A stretch of DNA of 64,000 nucleotides from positions 6,927,501 through 6,991,500 of the forward strand of contig NC_092568.1 in NCBI RefSeq assembly GCF_037975245.1, given 5' to 3'. The translations under genes and the position numbers were made by a program. Source of the stretch: Apostichopus japonicus. Lineage: Eukaryota; Echinodermata; Holothuroidea; Aspidochirotida; Stichopodidae. Below are positions 1 to 27,572 of this stretch, piece by piece. Within the stretch, counting starts at the first letter, position 1. Every line of letters begins with the position of its first letter. The notes below the pieces were generated by a model. The model saw only the letters and a list, made by a program, of their open reading frames with translations. It had not been told where the DNA came from and ran no database searches.

Positions 1-836
1 TTAGGGTTACCCTAGGGTTAGGGTTAGCCTAGGGTTAGGGTTAGCCTAGGGTTAGGGTTAGGGTTAGGGTTAGGGTTACCCTAGGGTTAGGGTTAGGGTT
101 AGCCTAGGGTTAGGGTTAGGGTTAGCCTAGGGTTAGGGTTAGGGTTAGGGTTAGGGTTAGGGTTAGGGTTAGGGTTAGGGTTAGGGTTAGGGTTAGGGTT
201 AGGGTTAGGGTAGGGTTAGGGTTAGGGTTAGGGTTAGGGTTAGGGTTAGGGTTAGGGTTAGGGTAAGGGTTAGGGTTAGGGTTAGGGTTAGGGTTAGGGT
301 TACGGTTAGGGTTAGGGTTAGGGTTAGGGTTAGGATTAGGGTTAGGGTTATGGTTAGGGTTAAGGTTAGGGTTAGGGTTAGGGTTAGGGTAGGGTTAGGG
401 TTAGGGTTAGGGTTAGGGTTAGGGTTAGCCTAGGGTTAGGGTTAGGGTTAGGGTTAGGTTAGGGTTAGGGTTAGGGTTAGGGTTAGCCTAGGGTTAGGGT
501 TAGGTTAGGGTTAGGGTTAGGATTAGGGTTAGGGTTAGCCTAGGGTTAGGGTTAGGGTTAGGGTTAGGGTTAGCCTAGGGTTAGGGTTAGCCTAGGATTA
601 GGGTTAGGGTTAGGGTTAGGGTTAGCTTAGGGTTAGGGTTAGGGTTAGGGTTAGGGTTAGGGTTAGGGTTAGGGTTAGCCTAGGGTTAGGGTTAGGGTTA
701 GGCTTAGGGTTAGGGTTAGGGTTGGGGTTAGGTTAGGGTTAGGGTTAGGTTAGGGTTAGGGTTAGGGTTAGCCTAGGGTTAGGGTTAGGGTTAGGGCCAG
801 AGTTAGGGTTAGGTTTAGGGTTAGTGTTAGGGTTTG
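1..836 (+). repeat. Degenerate TTAGGG telomere-type array
   Basis: Nearly unbroken TTAGGG hexamers fill this stretch. Variant units are scattered through it, mainly TTAGCCTAGGG (about ten) and TTACCCTAGGG (two near the start), plus single-base changes and shortened units that become commoner towards 700-836. The G-rich strand runs 5' to 3' into the window. At a true left chromosome end the plus strand should read CCCTAA, so this is either an internal telomere-like array, an inverted or misjoined end, or part of a repeat element. It ends at a junction (GGGTTACCCCTACTACATG) that is found again near 37620. Confidence 0.95.
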
Positions 837-959
837 GGTTACCCCTACTACATGCGAAGTTGCTTTATTTTCTTTACTGCCCTTGAATTCGCCGATGTCG
901 TAAGAATAGTTTATAAATATATAATTGTTACAACTAGTTGTAAGAATAGCCACGGCCAA
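836..959 (+). repeat. Array-flanking repeat, copy 1
   Basis: This roughly 125-bp stretch directly abuts the TTAGGG array and is repeated in reverse complement at about 37514-37636, where it also abuts telomere-like hexamers. It contains the near-palindrome TTACAACTAGTTGTAA followed by GAATAGCCAC; the other copies carry TTACGACTAGTCGTAA with the same neighbour. It looks like part of a small inverted-repeat element that carries telomere-like sequence. No coding potential is seen. Confidence 0.75.
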
Positions 960-3195
960 AGAAGTTATGTCACTGATATCAAACATTAATAGAGTGATAG
1001 AAGGGACTCTTCTCTGTCTCGTTATTGGATATCACACTTCTCATCTATTCCTATAAGAAAGATAATTAATTTTAAACATGTCATTAGTGGGATGAATTGT
1101 CTTAAATTTGATTTACAAACAATTATTGAGTATCACTGCACCGTCACCGTTGCTTATTGTCCGCTAGATAATAGATGGCGCTCTCCGCTTTTCTCCTTAT
1201 TATCTGCTCTTATTGTCCGCTACTAATGTCCGCTACTAATGTCCGCTACCTTCAAGCAGGTACAGCCCGTCTGTTCTAGTCGAGTACTGAAAGTGGCGTA
1301 CTCCATTTATTCCTTTATCAGGAAAAGTACAGAAAAGCAACCGGAAATCCTCTTTTTCGACTTATTGTCAAACAAGATCTGGTTTAGTGGCTTGGACATT
1401 GAAGAGCATGAAAGAAAGTACATGATGTGCAAATTTAGGCAATTTTGAAACCTTTCAAGAACAGCGGAACGAAAATTATTTACTGGTGAGTTAAAAAATC
1501 TGCATGGTCATGATAAAAAATAATAATTAGTTGACTGGATAGCCAACGTGCCAGCTATCCACATGGGTGGTAGGGTTTAGCTGGTGAGAACTTTAAAAGG
1601 GCTTCGGGAGACCGTATAGTCGCATTTGGTGATGTAAATTCATAGCAAGAAAATGGAAAGAAGTTTAACACACTGACCTCTTGCAACTTGCACAACGTAA
1701 TCAGTCAGAACATGGAGCTATCTGTTTATAGCTCCATGGTCAGAACAACGTCAACTTGAACAACGCAATGGCTTCTTTATTGCTAGGAAACAGAAATAAC
1801 ACACAAAAGAATGATACTGTTGTAACAGTAAAGCAGCTCACTGTACAAAGAATCATACTTAACGTTATTACGTAATATTACACAATTGAAATTATTAGGG
1901 GTGTAATTAAACTGTCAGTATATTACACTTGTCAAGGACGAATGGTGTTGAATGACACCCATGAGTGCCATTGTGATTAAATCCGGTGAAAATTAAAAAA
2001 AAAAAAAATTTGGCTGAGTCATTAGATATGATAAACAATTTTTAGGCCTTTTACAAAAATAATGACTTAACATTGAACAATTAGATCAGGACCGCGTTGT
2101 TGATGTTTACACACGTACACACACATACACACATACGTATGTAGATAGACACATTCATACACGCATGCATAAACACACACACACATACACACCTACATAC
2201 ATTTTGTTTATAGTGTTGTGGTATAGTTAAATTGTAATGACATGCAGACATCTGCTTCAAAGTTGATTTGTACTATACTGCCCCAAAATGTCCAAGCTGT
2301 CAGAGCTATACTTTGCTATCGAATGTTCTTAATGAGCGGGTCCGCAAACTTTAAGGCGCCACAACCCAGGATTTTTAAAGAGGACTGGGCCATCATCAAC
2401 CACATCCCACTGCTCATAATTGTTGCTCAGACTGCATTATTTTGACTATAGAATTGATGTTTCAAAGTCTCCGTCGGCAACTTGTGAAAAAAAAGGAGTG
2501 AAATTTTCCCATGTTTGAAAAGTTCCCGCGACCCACCAGGTTTTCCCAAAAGGGGAGGGAGGGGGGGGGATTATTATGCATGTGGAAAATATAGACGATA
2601 GTGAAAAACAAAACGAAACGGTTTTAATTGGTTTTTTTTAAACTATTATTATTACTCTTACGTTCATGAGAGAAAGACAACGCTGAATTCGGCTCCAGTT
2701 TTGAGACCGACTTGGCATCGGCTTTTCAAGCCCGAACCCCCCTCCCCCGTCCCCGTATGTACGCCCTGGTTGCCGACTTACGTTAACGTTGTCTAGTTTC
2801 TGCGTTGCACTACACTTCACAAAAACCGTCAAAGTTATTACTTTTGTAGAGTAGACAGGTTACACTATAACGTTATGACAAATTGACGAAAGTTGTCAAA
2901 TTATCGACTTGCTGCGTTGAGCGTCTGTCTCTTCAGGACCACCGTACTTAATCTTTTGATACTACTCCAGCATATTATGCTATGAAAAATCGTTTCACCT
3001 TGACTATCACCGTTTAACCGTATAGACCTACGTTAGTGCGCATGTTTTTCCCTCTATTTCATCTCTCTCCACCCACCCACCTCTCTCTCTCATCTCTCAC
3101 TCTATAGATAAAAGTTCAATGGACAGAAAAACAAGCATTGTAACAGACCGTTCAAAAATTGTGGCAGATTTTTTTTAAATGTTGAGTTTCCACAA
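960..3195. other. Intergenic region upstream of the opsin
   Basis: No gene is supported here. It holds short tandem units (TAATGTCCGCTAC about three times near 1220-1250), a hairpin around 1710-1740 built on CATGGAGCTAT and its complement, a degenerate CA-rich microsatellite at about 2105-2195, and CT-rich sequence at 3050-3100. A 69-codon frame at 1239-1448 resembles nothing I know. The opsin promoter should lie within the last few hundred bases, but I recognise no specific element. Confidence 0.5.
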
Positions 3196-17539
<14,344 letters not shown>

Positions 17540-18700
17540 GCAGATTAATATCCTTATTTGGAGGAGGCCGAGTAAAAATGTCCCCACTGACCTTCGAGAG
17601 GAAGGGGGAAGGGAAGGGGTCATGTCGCACATCTATCGTAGTTCGGGGGACAATGGTCCTATCGGAGGATGTTTGTACATTTAGTCGAGGAAGAATAAGA
17701 CCACTCCTCAGGCTGAAACGGGCCTGTAGCTTACCCCCTCCCCACCCCTCTTCGCTTCAACCTCACGCAAACATTGTAGAGTATTTATCACCACAACCTT
17801 GCGCTTAGAGCGAATTTATAGTCTCAATATGCCTCTGAATCCCACTGCACCATTGTTTCAACTGGGGGAGGATCCCTTAGAAATCCGATTCAGTAAGGCA
17901 AAGGTCCACACCCCCTTCTGTAAAATCGTCATAAATAGTAACATCTTGCTCTTCCATAAAGCTCCATGACCATTGCCTGCATCAGTCGGGAGAGCTTTAT
18001 TTTCCAGATATGCTACTCTATTTATTCTACGTGTACTTTTACAATAGACCCGGATCTAATCTCATGATCCTATTAGGAGATCGCATTACCAGTGAACCAT
18101 ACTGTACCATGCCTTGATCCGGGAGCATTTACACTTAGCTCGTACTCTGGTCCTCCCCTGTACACGGCGAGTGCTTAAGCGGAAGGGGCTTCCACACCTA
18201 TTGCGAAAGACCAGCTCACGAGCGTGCGCACTAAATGTATAAAACTTTTCTGAGGCTGAACGAACGTAAACACAAACAGGTTGTGTTTATCATAACATAC
18301 ATTGTTGTGTTGTATTGTATTCAATCGAATCAGTACGCTACAAGTATTGTACGGTACTTAACTGCAGAAAGAAAGCTATAGACCTAGCATAAGTATTCTA
18401 CATCTCGACTCCAACATTAAGATCTCGGGTCACTGTTGATCCTACGGCACTTACACAACACGCTTGATCTCGTGTTCTGGGTCTGATCCTTCCCCCTTGC
18501 CTAGATCAAAATCGGAGGCCCAGATCCGGATCTGATCTGCATATAGACTACAAACATTTGGGGTACCTTAATGCATGGGGGGGGGGGGTGGGGGATTGAC
18601 CCCGACAGAAATCCGGCACTGCACATATTTCAAAAAACCACCGATATCCTCCGTCTGTTATAATTATTTGGGTGACATGTCTTTCGAGTGTCGAAATTCC

Positions 18701-19106
18701 CAGTGGCGGAGCTAGGGGTATTGGTCAGGAGGGGCGAGAATGTTCTGTAGGGGCGCCATCGACTCTATCAGAGCTATATACGGCTCTGGACACTATCTAA
18801 GCGGAGCGCCACCACCGGTTGGCGCGTCACTGCGTACACAAAATTTTTGAGTAAAGATACTCCCTAGATCGCCGGAAGTGACCCTTTCCGGGCCTTGCTA
18901 ATTTGCAGATAAACGAAGAAAAAATAGGTGTCGTCGCCAAATTACACCAACAAAATGTGACAAATTTCAATAAGTAGACGAGAGAGCAATAAAAAAGTCA
19001 ATAATCACGAATAAGTAAAAAGTGGTAAAGAGCTGAAAAGGGCGCCAGCAGTCCATTTGAGTCCGTCAGGAGGGGCATCCGCATCCGTATGGACGCTCCG
19101 CCACTG
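18701..19106. mobile_element. hAT-like non-autonomous element, 406 bp
   Basis: Ends are CAGTGGCGGAGC and GCTCCGCCACTG, inverted copies. The flanks are GAAATTCC and GAACTTCC, 7 of 8 matching, as for an 8-bp duplication. The shared module lies on the minus strand at 18795-18895. A truncated relative is nested in the element at 24481-25509 (24860-25204). No coding frame. Confidence 0.75.
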
Positions 19107-19843
19107 GAACTTCCATGTAGAAAAATTCATACAAATTGCAAATCTTACTCTTGAATGTGTAGACAATGTTTGCAGCGGTAAGCTCCCCCCAGCTTCCCCC
19201 TCCCCTTACAATAAACACGCACAGGTTCATAACCTTTTGACCTTTCAAATTTATTTCAAGCTATTATTATTAGTCCTTTTGGCGGAAATTAAAAATAAAT
19301 AAATGTATCTTCATGTCTTTTTTTTCTCAAAACATATGTTTATAACTTTCTAACATTGTTACAAACTATTTCTGCTAAGAAGGACCGTGTACCGCCTTGG
19401 TTTGTAAACTCTTAACTCGATCACTTCAAAAGCAAAGCCATCATGTGCAGACTCACTTTGTACGGCTGGATAGCTTCTTTATGCATTTTCTTGGTGTAAA
19501 GTTTTATGCGATACACTTTGCCATTTTAAACAATGATATTTACTTGTTTTCACCATACGTTCATGTATGTTAAGAAATGTTAGCTTGTTTTACGATATTT
19601 TGGCGGAAACAGATTGCAATAGAAAACGGAAGACACCAAATATTGAGTTGACATTTATTGAATTCGTTATGATTTAAAAAAAAATATATATGTTTGACAC
19701 TGAGAACTGACGGAGATTAATACCTGTGTTTATCGTTAATTTTCCTTCATAATCTCTAAACGGTTACATCGATTCGAGAGGAATATGCCTAATTGGTACC
19801 TACATAACTTGTTTAGCTTTCCATAACTGTGATGACCACCCCC

Positions 19844-19952
<109 letters not shown>

Positions 19953-20603
19953 AATGTTATATTAAGAAGCTTGAATATTTTAGACTAAGCATTTTCAAAA
20001 CCCATGCATCTCCATTAAAGAAATTTTAAAAAAGCCCATTGTAATAAATAAAAGATATACATACAAACATTAAAGCACATGTGGCTCGATGATGTAACAT
20101 TTGAGCTTGGTCAAGTCTTTAAACTTAAATTGTGTGTAAAGAGCATTAAATCTGTGTTATCTCACTAATAGAATACAGATTTTCTTTGACATTTTATCTT
20201 CATCACTTGTGGGCCACGATATTGCTCACGATCTGATCGCCTGCAGAAGGATCCAAAGTGAAATGCAAACGTATGATGAAATATGGCCTTGAACACACGG
20301 CACAAGTGAAATCGTAGGACCAAGTGTGAAAGCACCCCCCCCCCCCCCAAACAACGCACGAAGCCTCCGACTGGCATACCCTACCCACCATGTACATGGT
20401 AACTAATGGATTATGGCTCTTACAAGTGTCCATACGATGACCTTTAGAGTTTGGGTTACAAGATAAGTTCAGAATACTAAACACTATTCCTTCAAACGGT
20501 TCGCTCGCAATAATATTCACATTAAAAAAAAAACCCAAATCAATGATAATAGCCTATATGAAAATATGCCAAAGCAATCACGTTAGAAGAAATAGTTACA
20601 ATG

Positions 20604-20604
<1 letters not shown>

Positions 20605-20643
<39 letters not shown>

Positions 20644-20660
20644 TATATATAAATATATAA
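20605..20660. repeat. (TA)n microsatellite
   Basis: TA dinucleotides with a few AAATA interruptions at the right edge. Confidence 0.9.
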
Positions 20661-21363
20661 TTTTTGTTATAATAAATGAGGTCTTGCATAGTTAATGGCA
20701 GAAAAATGTTTTGCAAAAGTATCATTATAATTATGACTGTTTCTTTAATTTTTTATATTTCTTCGTAGGTTCATAGGCTAATTTATTCAATAGCCTATAG
20801 CTGTATACATGATTTCAATGACATATATACGGTTGTATTATATCGTGCAACGGGAGAATTCAGTCAGCCTTGAGAAATCACGCAAAGAGAATACAACATC
20901 ACAACTATATATACAGTATTCAATAGGAGTATTTTCTGAAATCTACGAACTTATGTATTCACAACGTTAAATTATAGAACAATCGATAATAAATTCAGAA
21001 TACAATAAACCACTGTTGTCCACATTTTTCTCATTTTAAACATAGTCTTGATAATATATATTATGCAATACGTCCTACATTTTAACGAAATTAGGTAGAA
21101 AATGTCAGAATAACAGAATCTGACTATGAACTGATATGTATGATAAATTTGCAAACAAAAAGTGTGCTTTTAAAGGAGACACAAATTGCCCAAATATCAT
21201 TTTTTTTTATTTGGCATATAAAATTACTGTCATGAACAGCTTCCCCAAACCGTTTAACAAAAATCTTATTCCAGTTGGGAGATATTTATCACGGATTATG
21301 ATTCATTCACACACAAGGCTTGGTCAAGTCTAATTATGACATTATCGAGACACACGTTCTTCA

Positions 21364-21366
<3 letters not shown>

Positions 21367-21422
<56 letters not shown>
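21367..21422. repeat. (TA)n microsatellite next to a SINE
   Basis: Pure TA run ending about 40 bp before the tRNA-like head of the SINE that follows. Confidence 0.93.
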
Positions 21423-21424
<2 letters not shown>

Positions 21425-21459
21425 AGAGTTACTACAATGAATATTGCCTGTGGTGGAGA

Positions 21460-21800
21460 TGGTATCGGTGATGTGGCCGAGTGGATAAAGACGGTGGCAT
21501 TTGTAGCAATGAGGCTTAGTAATCGGGAGGTTCCGGGTTCGATACCCGGCCGGGTCATAGTAAGGTGGATTTATCATCCCAAGAGCAATCTACGGTTTTT
21601 CCCATCTAAACTGACTTTCTAAATTTGATTGATTCCAAATTTGAGTTAAAATATTGAATTGTAGTCCTCCCCCCCCCCATCCCGACTGTGTTAATTGTAA
21701 TCCATAAGCCCTTGCGGTTTTCTCCCACATTGGTGGTCGCTTGAGCGTCGTAAAATTAATTGCTGATTATTCTTATTAATAAATAACCTTATGATGGTTA
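21460..21800 (+). mobile_element. tRNA-derived SINE
   Basis: Pol III box A TGGCCGAGTGG (21474-21484) and box B GGTTCGATACC (21536-21546) are both present, and the T arm CCGGG-TTCGATA-CCCGG pairs perfectly. The acceptor strands do not pair, so this is not a working tRNA. The body continues for about 250 bp with no frame and ends at TTATTAATAAATAACC. The right end abuts the hAT-like element that starts at 21809. Confidence 0.75.
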
Positions 21801-21808
21801 CACTGGTT

Positions 21809-22599
21809 CATGGGCGTCAACAGGTGGGGGACGGGGGGGACATGTCCCCCCACTTTCAAAAGTGGAGGGGATATCATATCATTTGTCCCCCCCCCCCACT
21901 TTTCAGAGCAGTTATTAAAAAAATCACATGCATATGCGCGATTTTCTATCACAATTGCTGAGCTGATTCAAGTAGAATCTAACTTAAGAATCATTATCAA
22001 TAAATTGCACTGGAAATTAGAACAGTGCTTGGCCCTTTATCCCCCTTCCTCCGATATTCACCCTCCCCGCTTCGTCCGAGACCTCTGATAAAAGTTTGTG
22101 CGATGTTTGAACGATGTTTTAGAGTGTTTTGTGGAAGCACCCCTTCTCGTCAGAAATGGAATTCCCCTTGCCCTACACTGTGAATCAGAGAAAACGACGC
22201 ATTTCAACTTGAAAACAAGTCGAAGACCCCACCAGGAAGGTAATATCATATATTTTAGGCCCTACAGACAGTATTCTGCCTGTATGCAGGGTATTATATG
22301 ATACCAAACTACCGAAAATATTTCGTTTGAGATGGACGCTGTGTAATTCGTTTCCCTTGGTGTCAGAACGGCATCTTTCTACCAGTACTTTCTGTCGGAA
22401 TTTAGTTTTGTGAGACAAAATTTCTCCTCACAGATCTGGTTCTGATGTAACTAAAAACGACTCAGGAAGGCCGTCTCCTGCGATCTAGGGGGTCTTATGT
22501 ACCCAAAATTTTCTGGTACGCTACGCGCCAACCAATGGTGGCGCTCCGCTTAGATAGTATAGTGTCCCCCCCACTTTCTGAAACCTGCTGACGCCCATG
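21809..22599 (+). mobile_element. hAT-like non-autonomous element, 791 bp, perfect 8-bp duplication
   Basis: Ends CATGGGCGTCAACAGG and CCTGCTGACGCCCATG are inverted repeats. Both flanks read CACTGGTT exactly (21801-21808 and 22600-22607). Subterminal G/C runs form further inverted repeats (ACTTTCAAAAGTGG and similar). The shared GC-rich module is at 22465-22560 near the right end. No transposase frame; mobilised in trans, if at all. Confidence 0.88.
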
Positions 22600-24480
22600 C
22601 ACTGGTTTCAGTGTCAGCACTGTTAACGTATAAAAAAAACCCAATAAAACTGTCAAAGAAAAGGAAATAGAAAGTAAACATTTAAAACAATTTACTACAA
22701 GATGACAATTTCCAGGCAGGGCTTTATCATTAATATACATCCAAAACGGAGCAAGATTTTTCTTAGCTGTTTTGGGAAGTTGTTCCTCACCGAGATCTCT
22801 GTTATATAAGCTAAAGATGATGATAATACTTGGGTTTGTATTCCCAACTTTTATGAGAAATACGGCAATAACATTTGTCGTGACAATGGCATCAGAGGAA
22901 GACAAAAACTCATTGTTGAAACAGGAAAGCCTTTTAAAGCCTTTTTAATCTAAAAAGGTCTTTTTAATCTGACAAGAAGAAAAGTGCGAAGTGCTAGGGA
23001 CGTTGAAGGAGCTCAATGAAAGCATTTAGCTATAGCAGAGGCCGAGATAACCCCGAATCACGAATAGGTCATGCAGTGTAGGCTATAGCAGTAGGACAAT
23101 ACTGTAAAGGTCCATTGAATTCCTTCTGTTTTATGTCAACATAAATTATGCATAGTAAACCGGTTGTATATGTTGAGAGCTGTAATGTTTTGTCGAACGG
23201 ACGGACACCGGCGTCTTAGGGTATTTGTGAGGTGCTTAACATATTGGTCAGGTAGTACGTGCCGCGGGCTGGAAAGCATTGATGGTGAGGGCATGGCGGC
23301 CTCGGGGTGTTAGGATAATCCGTTTGTAATAACTATATTTTATTGACAATGACAATGAAACTGTTTATTTCCAAAACAAAAGATAACTACATTTTAAACA
23401 AGAATTCATATACATATTCAGCTATGTAAGGAAATGAAAATAATAATAAGTGGTGGGAATAACTTCCAGGGTCCTCGTCCCTTACCAGCCTGTCATACAG
23501 CCTTTCCTGGCCTCAACCCCAGCTTCCCCACCCACCCACCCTTCTTACGGTATTAATGCACGAGTCTGCTTATTGATTATGAAGACAACAATTCTGCACT
23601 TAAATTAATCAAGGATTGTAGCATTGGTTCTGACGGGGAAAGTATAAAACTGAGACGGAACCAATTAATATTTAATCCATTTGGTATAGTGACCGTAACT
23701 ACCCGGTAGCGTATTAAGTTAGAGCGTTTATTCATTATCATTAATTATTCTGATTGAAATAGCATGCATCCTCAGACCTCTACATTTGTTACAGTTTTTA
23801 CTTTTCGTTCTACTGTAAAGTATTGCCGAAGAACCTCCCAGAGAGATCCGGACTTCCTATATACTTTCTAAAACAATACTCCTCATTTGTCAATAATGAG
23901 TCATACCTTAATTCTCTGCCTTTGGCTTCTGATAATAATATGTTTATATCATATATATAATATCATAAAAACGTACAATAGTTTAGTCCGATACCAGGTT
24001 TCGGACACTACCGAATGGATTAAATGTTAAGTGTTTTCTATTTATTTAGGCTATCTCAAAATCTGTCCATACGACAGGCCTTAAATTTTTTAGGAAAAGG
24101 TTAAAACAAAAACTTCGACAATTACATATAAAGCCGGTATATTGTCCATTCAAAACACGTAATGGATCACGAATAAATATTTTAGTGCTACCATTTCCTG
24201 AAGTAATTAAGTTTAACCCTCGAGCGAAAACGTTTTTCGGTTGCTGTGAGGCACGAGTCATGCAGTCCAAAGACAAGACATAAAGTGTGTAATAGCTGAG
24301 AGCATTTGTTTCAAAGAATGAATGAAAACTGAAAAACTAACCATTTTATGATTAAACCATGCAAGTTATAAGAGCGTGCCTGTTTCGATATATGATGGTT
24401 TAAAAGAATACGTGATTTTAATTTATTAGTTTACAATTATTGCGAAATACTTTTCAAAGCTTAGTGTATGTATGTCTGTT

Positions 24481-25509
24481 CAGTGGCGGCGGAACCGGGG
24501 GGGGGGGGGCTTCGGGGGGCTCAGCCCCCCAATGAAAAAGTTGAGGGGGCAAATGCATGATAAGCCCCCCCAATATTTACCAAGGCTCCGAAACGTGCAT
24601 CTGCCCATTTTTCAATGCATACTTGTCGATCTGTCCGATGCACACGTATACTATATAGGTGTAATAATTTTAGTAATTGCTGGGGGACCCTGGTCCCTCG
24701 GCCCGTCCCCTGGCTATAGACCACATTGTCACCCCAACAGCGTCTTCACGCCCCGTGAAAAGTGGAAGCAGTGAGTGTGAGTACCGGTAAGCGTAACACA
24801 ACTTCGTCTTAGGCCAATGACTTGCCTCATTCCAGCCAGTTCTCCAACATCCCCTTACTTAGTGGCGGAGCGTCCATATATACAGTCAGGGGGCGGATCC
24901 TCCCCCCCCCCCTCCTGACGGACTCAAATGGACTGCTGGCGCCCTTTTCAGCTTTTCACTACTTTTAACTTGTTCGCGATTATTGACTATTTTATTGCGC
25001 TCTCATATACCTATTGACATTTGTCATATTCTGTTGGTTTAATATTCCGACAAAATGGCGACGACACCTATTTATTCTCCGTTTATCTGCAAATTAGCAT
25101 GGCCCGGAAAGGGTCATTTCCTGCAATCTAGGGAGTAACTTTACTCAAAAATTTTATGTACGCTCCGCGCCAACTTGTGGTGGCGCTCCGCTTAGATAGT
25201 GTCAAAAACGTCTTTGCGAGTACACTACGAGTAATAGCTACTCTCTTAAAACACCATCGAATATACAAATTACAATGTTTTTACAGACTTTTACGTGCAA
25301 TCTGAGAAATTGCAGGCTTGAGACCCATATTTTAGGGCTAGGTATTCGCAGCATAAAACACTCGGGAAGTGCCGTTTTCGGCCATCTGGGGGTTTGAAAA
25401 AACCCAAAATTTTCTTGTACGCTCCGCGCCAACCGATGGTGGCGCTCCGCTTAGATAGTCTCCACACATTAGCCCCCCCCCCAATAATTTTTCCGTTCCG
25501 CCGCGCCTG
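24481..25509 (+). mobile_element. hAT-like element family A, copy 1 (1029 bp, nested insertion)
   Basis: Left end CAGTGGCGGCGGAACC, right end GTTCCGCCGCGCCTG. The flanks TGTCTGTT and TGTATGTT match 7 of 8. Compared with the inverted copy at 27916-28594, it has an extra block at 24860-25204 that begins TAGTGGCGGAGCGTCC and resembles the reverse complement of the 18701-19106 element, so one small element sits inside another. Two copies of the GC-rich module (25095-25200 and 25360-25460) result. No transposase. Confidence 0.82.
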
Positions 25510-27555
25510 TGTATGTTGTTATGTTGGTAATACAAAAGATCGAGTCACCAGCAATTAATATAGATGGTGTTCAACCGACGAGTTTTCAGTATACTTGTTT
25601 ATTGATTCTTTCGAATTTAATCATGTTAGTTTGTCGCCCAAACACTTTCAATTCATGTACCTGCATATGAACAGAACTTCGAAACCACATTAGAAATGTG
25701 TAATAATTGCTCAGTACCCTTCGTGATGTTAAATGAAATATAGTTATGGATCTCTAATGATTAAATCAGTTTCAAGTATTGATATAGCATTAAGTTCACC
25801 ACCATAAGTCGTTTCAAAATGCATAGCTGGTGGTTTTTGACATCGTCTAATTCGTTTACATTTATGTTATGTTGAATATTTACACTTGTACCTTTCCATT
25901 GATGTAAGGCACATTGTGTTATTTTCTTTTGGGACTCGGTAAAACTTGACCCAAACCTAGCACTTTCCAAAAGGAATTTGCTCTTTCCGCAAACATTTCT
26001 AAGCGCTCACGTGACTGCAGTTCAACCTGTGACTTACATGTGCGGAGTAGCTTGAGAATTTTTTTTCTCGATCAAGCTATTCACTTCAGCACTAACACTA
26101 AGCCGATACGACACTCTGTCATACTGTTAAAACAAAACATTAATTTTTTTTTTTTATAAAAAACGTCTCCAGCTATGCATATTAATATCGACCTTTCAAC
26201 AAATGGGCACTTTGTAAAAATAAGACAAGGGTACTTTTTCATTGCACTAATGGAAAAAATTGTCATTAACAAAAAGTAGCACTTCAATTCATGAGTCAAT
26301 CACTTATTCGGATTTTTATTTTAAACACAAAATTTGGAGGGCATGTAACCCTGTTCCGCATTCCCTTAGAAAGGGACGGAGAGGTAAGTGGTAGGAAGGG
26401 AGGAAGAAGGAAGGGCCGGGGGGGGGGGGGGTGGAGTCGAGAAGGTGGGAAGGACCAGTTAATCATCTACTGCCACTTAAGTGGTCAAATGTAAAGTCAA
26501 TAATATGTTTCGACTATAAACAAAGGAAGAAAAGGAACTTGGACATATACCAACTTTTTCCTTTTTTTTAACTTTTATTATCTATGAAAATAAATAGTTT
26601 ATCATATACGCCATATTCTATAAACTTTGTGTGATAGTCAATGAAAATAGCAATTTAGGTTACTTCTCCAGTCTGCAAAGTAGTGAACATGTATATAGAA
26701 TGATAAAAGAAAATAAATAAGCAAGATTAATGACAATCATTTGTATGCACGCATATGCTGTAATCATGCACGACACATAATCTTGTATCAATATTAAAAA
26801 AAAGACAACTGTGTCGCCATCAAAGTTTAGTACGTTATAACTCTCCAGAACGTGTGCACATTATTATCGATGGCTAGGGTGGGGATTGGCTAGGGTGGGG
26901 ATTGACTGGGATGGGGGTTTAACAGGATATTAAACAAACTGTATAAATTAACACTTTTCATAGAGGTCTTTAATGAATTTACCAAATGCAAGTTTTTTAG
27001 TTATTAACCAGAAAACTCAGAGTGATTCCTTGATATACAAACAACTTCCATTCTGTTTAATACTTGAGGTACTGTAGCAATTTCTTGCTCCCTTGATTAT
27101 TCCAGTGTTATTTGTTGTACTGTAACACTCACTTGTGGAGACAACCCAACTAAAGTCACTGAGTAAGATTTTACAATATACGAATTATTTACTATGGTTT
27201 GAAATATGAATGTTTCATACTATAAATACTATATAAATATAACTTGCTATCAAACTCCATCCAGTATATCTGGGAAAACCCCACCCAACCAACCCTACCT
27301 CCCTTCACACTAGTTACCAGAATCCTCAAAACTGAACTTTCTGAGGATAATTTGCATACAATGTTGCCATATTTTGAGTACCTGGCAATCTAAAAAAATG
27401 ACCTTTGACCGGCACAATTAACCCAAGCAGTCAAGAACTGCCAAAGGGTCATCTGGTCCATACCACATATTACTTTCAACCCTTTCCAAAGAAAGAACTT
27501 AAAAACAGCATAACCTCACATGTTAAAACCTAATTCACCATTTTATGTTTAAAAG

Positions 27556-27561
27556 TTTATT
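27556..27561 (-). terminator. B3GAT3: Poly(A) signal of B3GAT3
   Basis: AATAAA on the minus strand, 108 bp downstream of the B3GAT3 stop codon, giving a short 3' UTR. No alternative signal lies nearer the stop. Confidence 0.65.
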
Positions 27562-27572
27562 TTCTCCGAGTG

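Noticed and set aside
1..836. Plain chromosome-end telomere
   Set aside because: The strand orientation is opposite to a left end, and the same flank-hexamer junction recurs internally. Not excluded if the assembly is inverted here.
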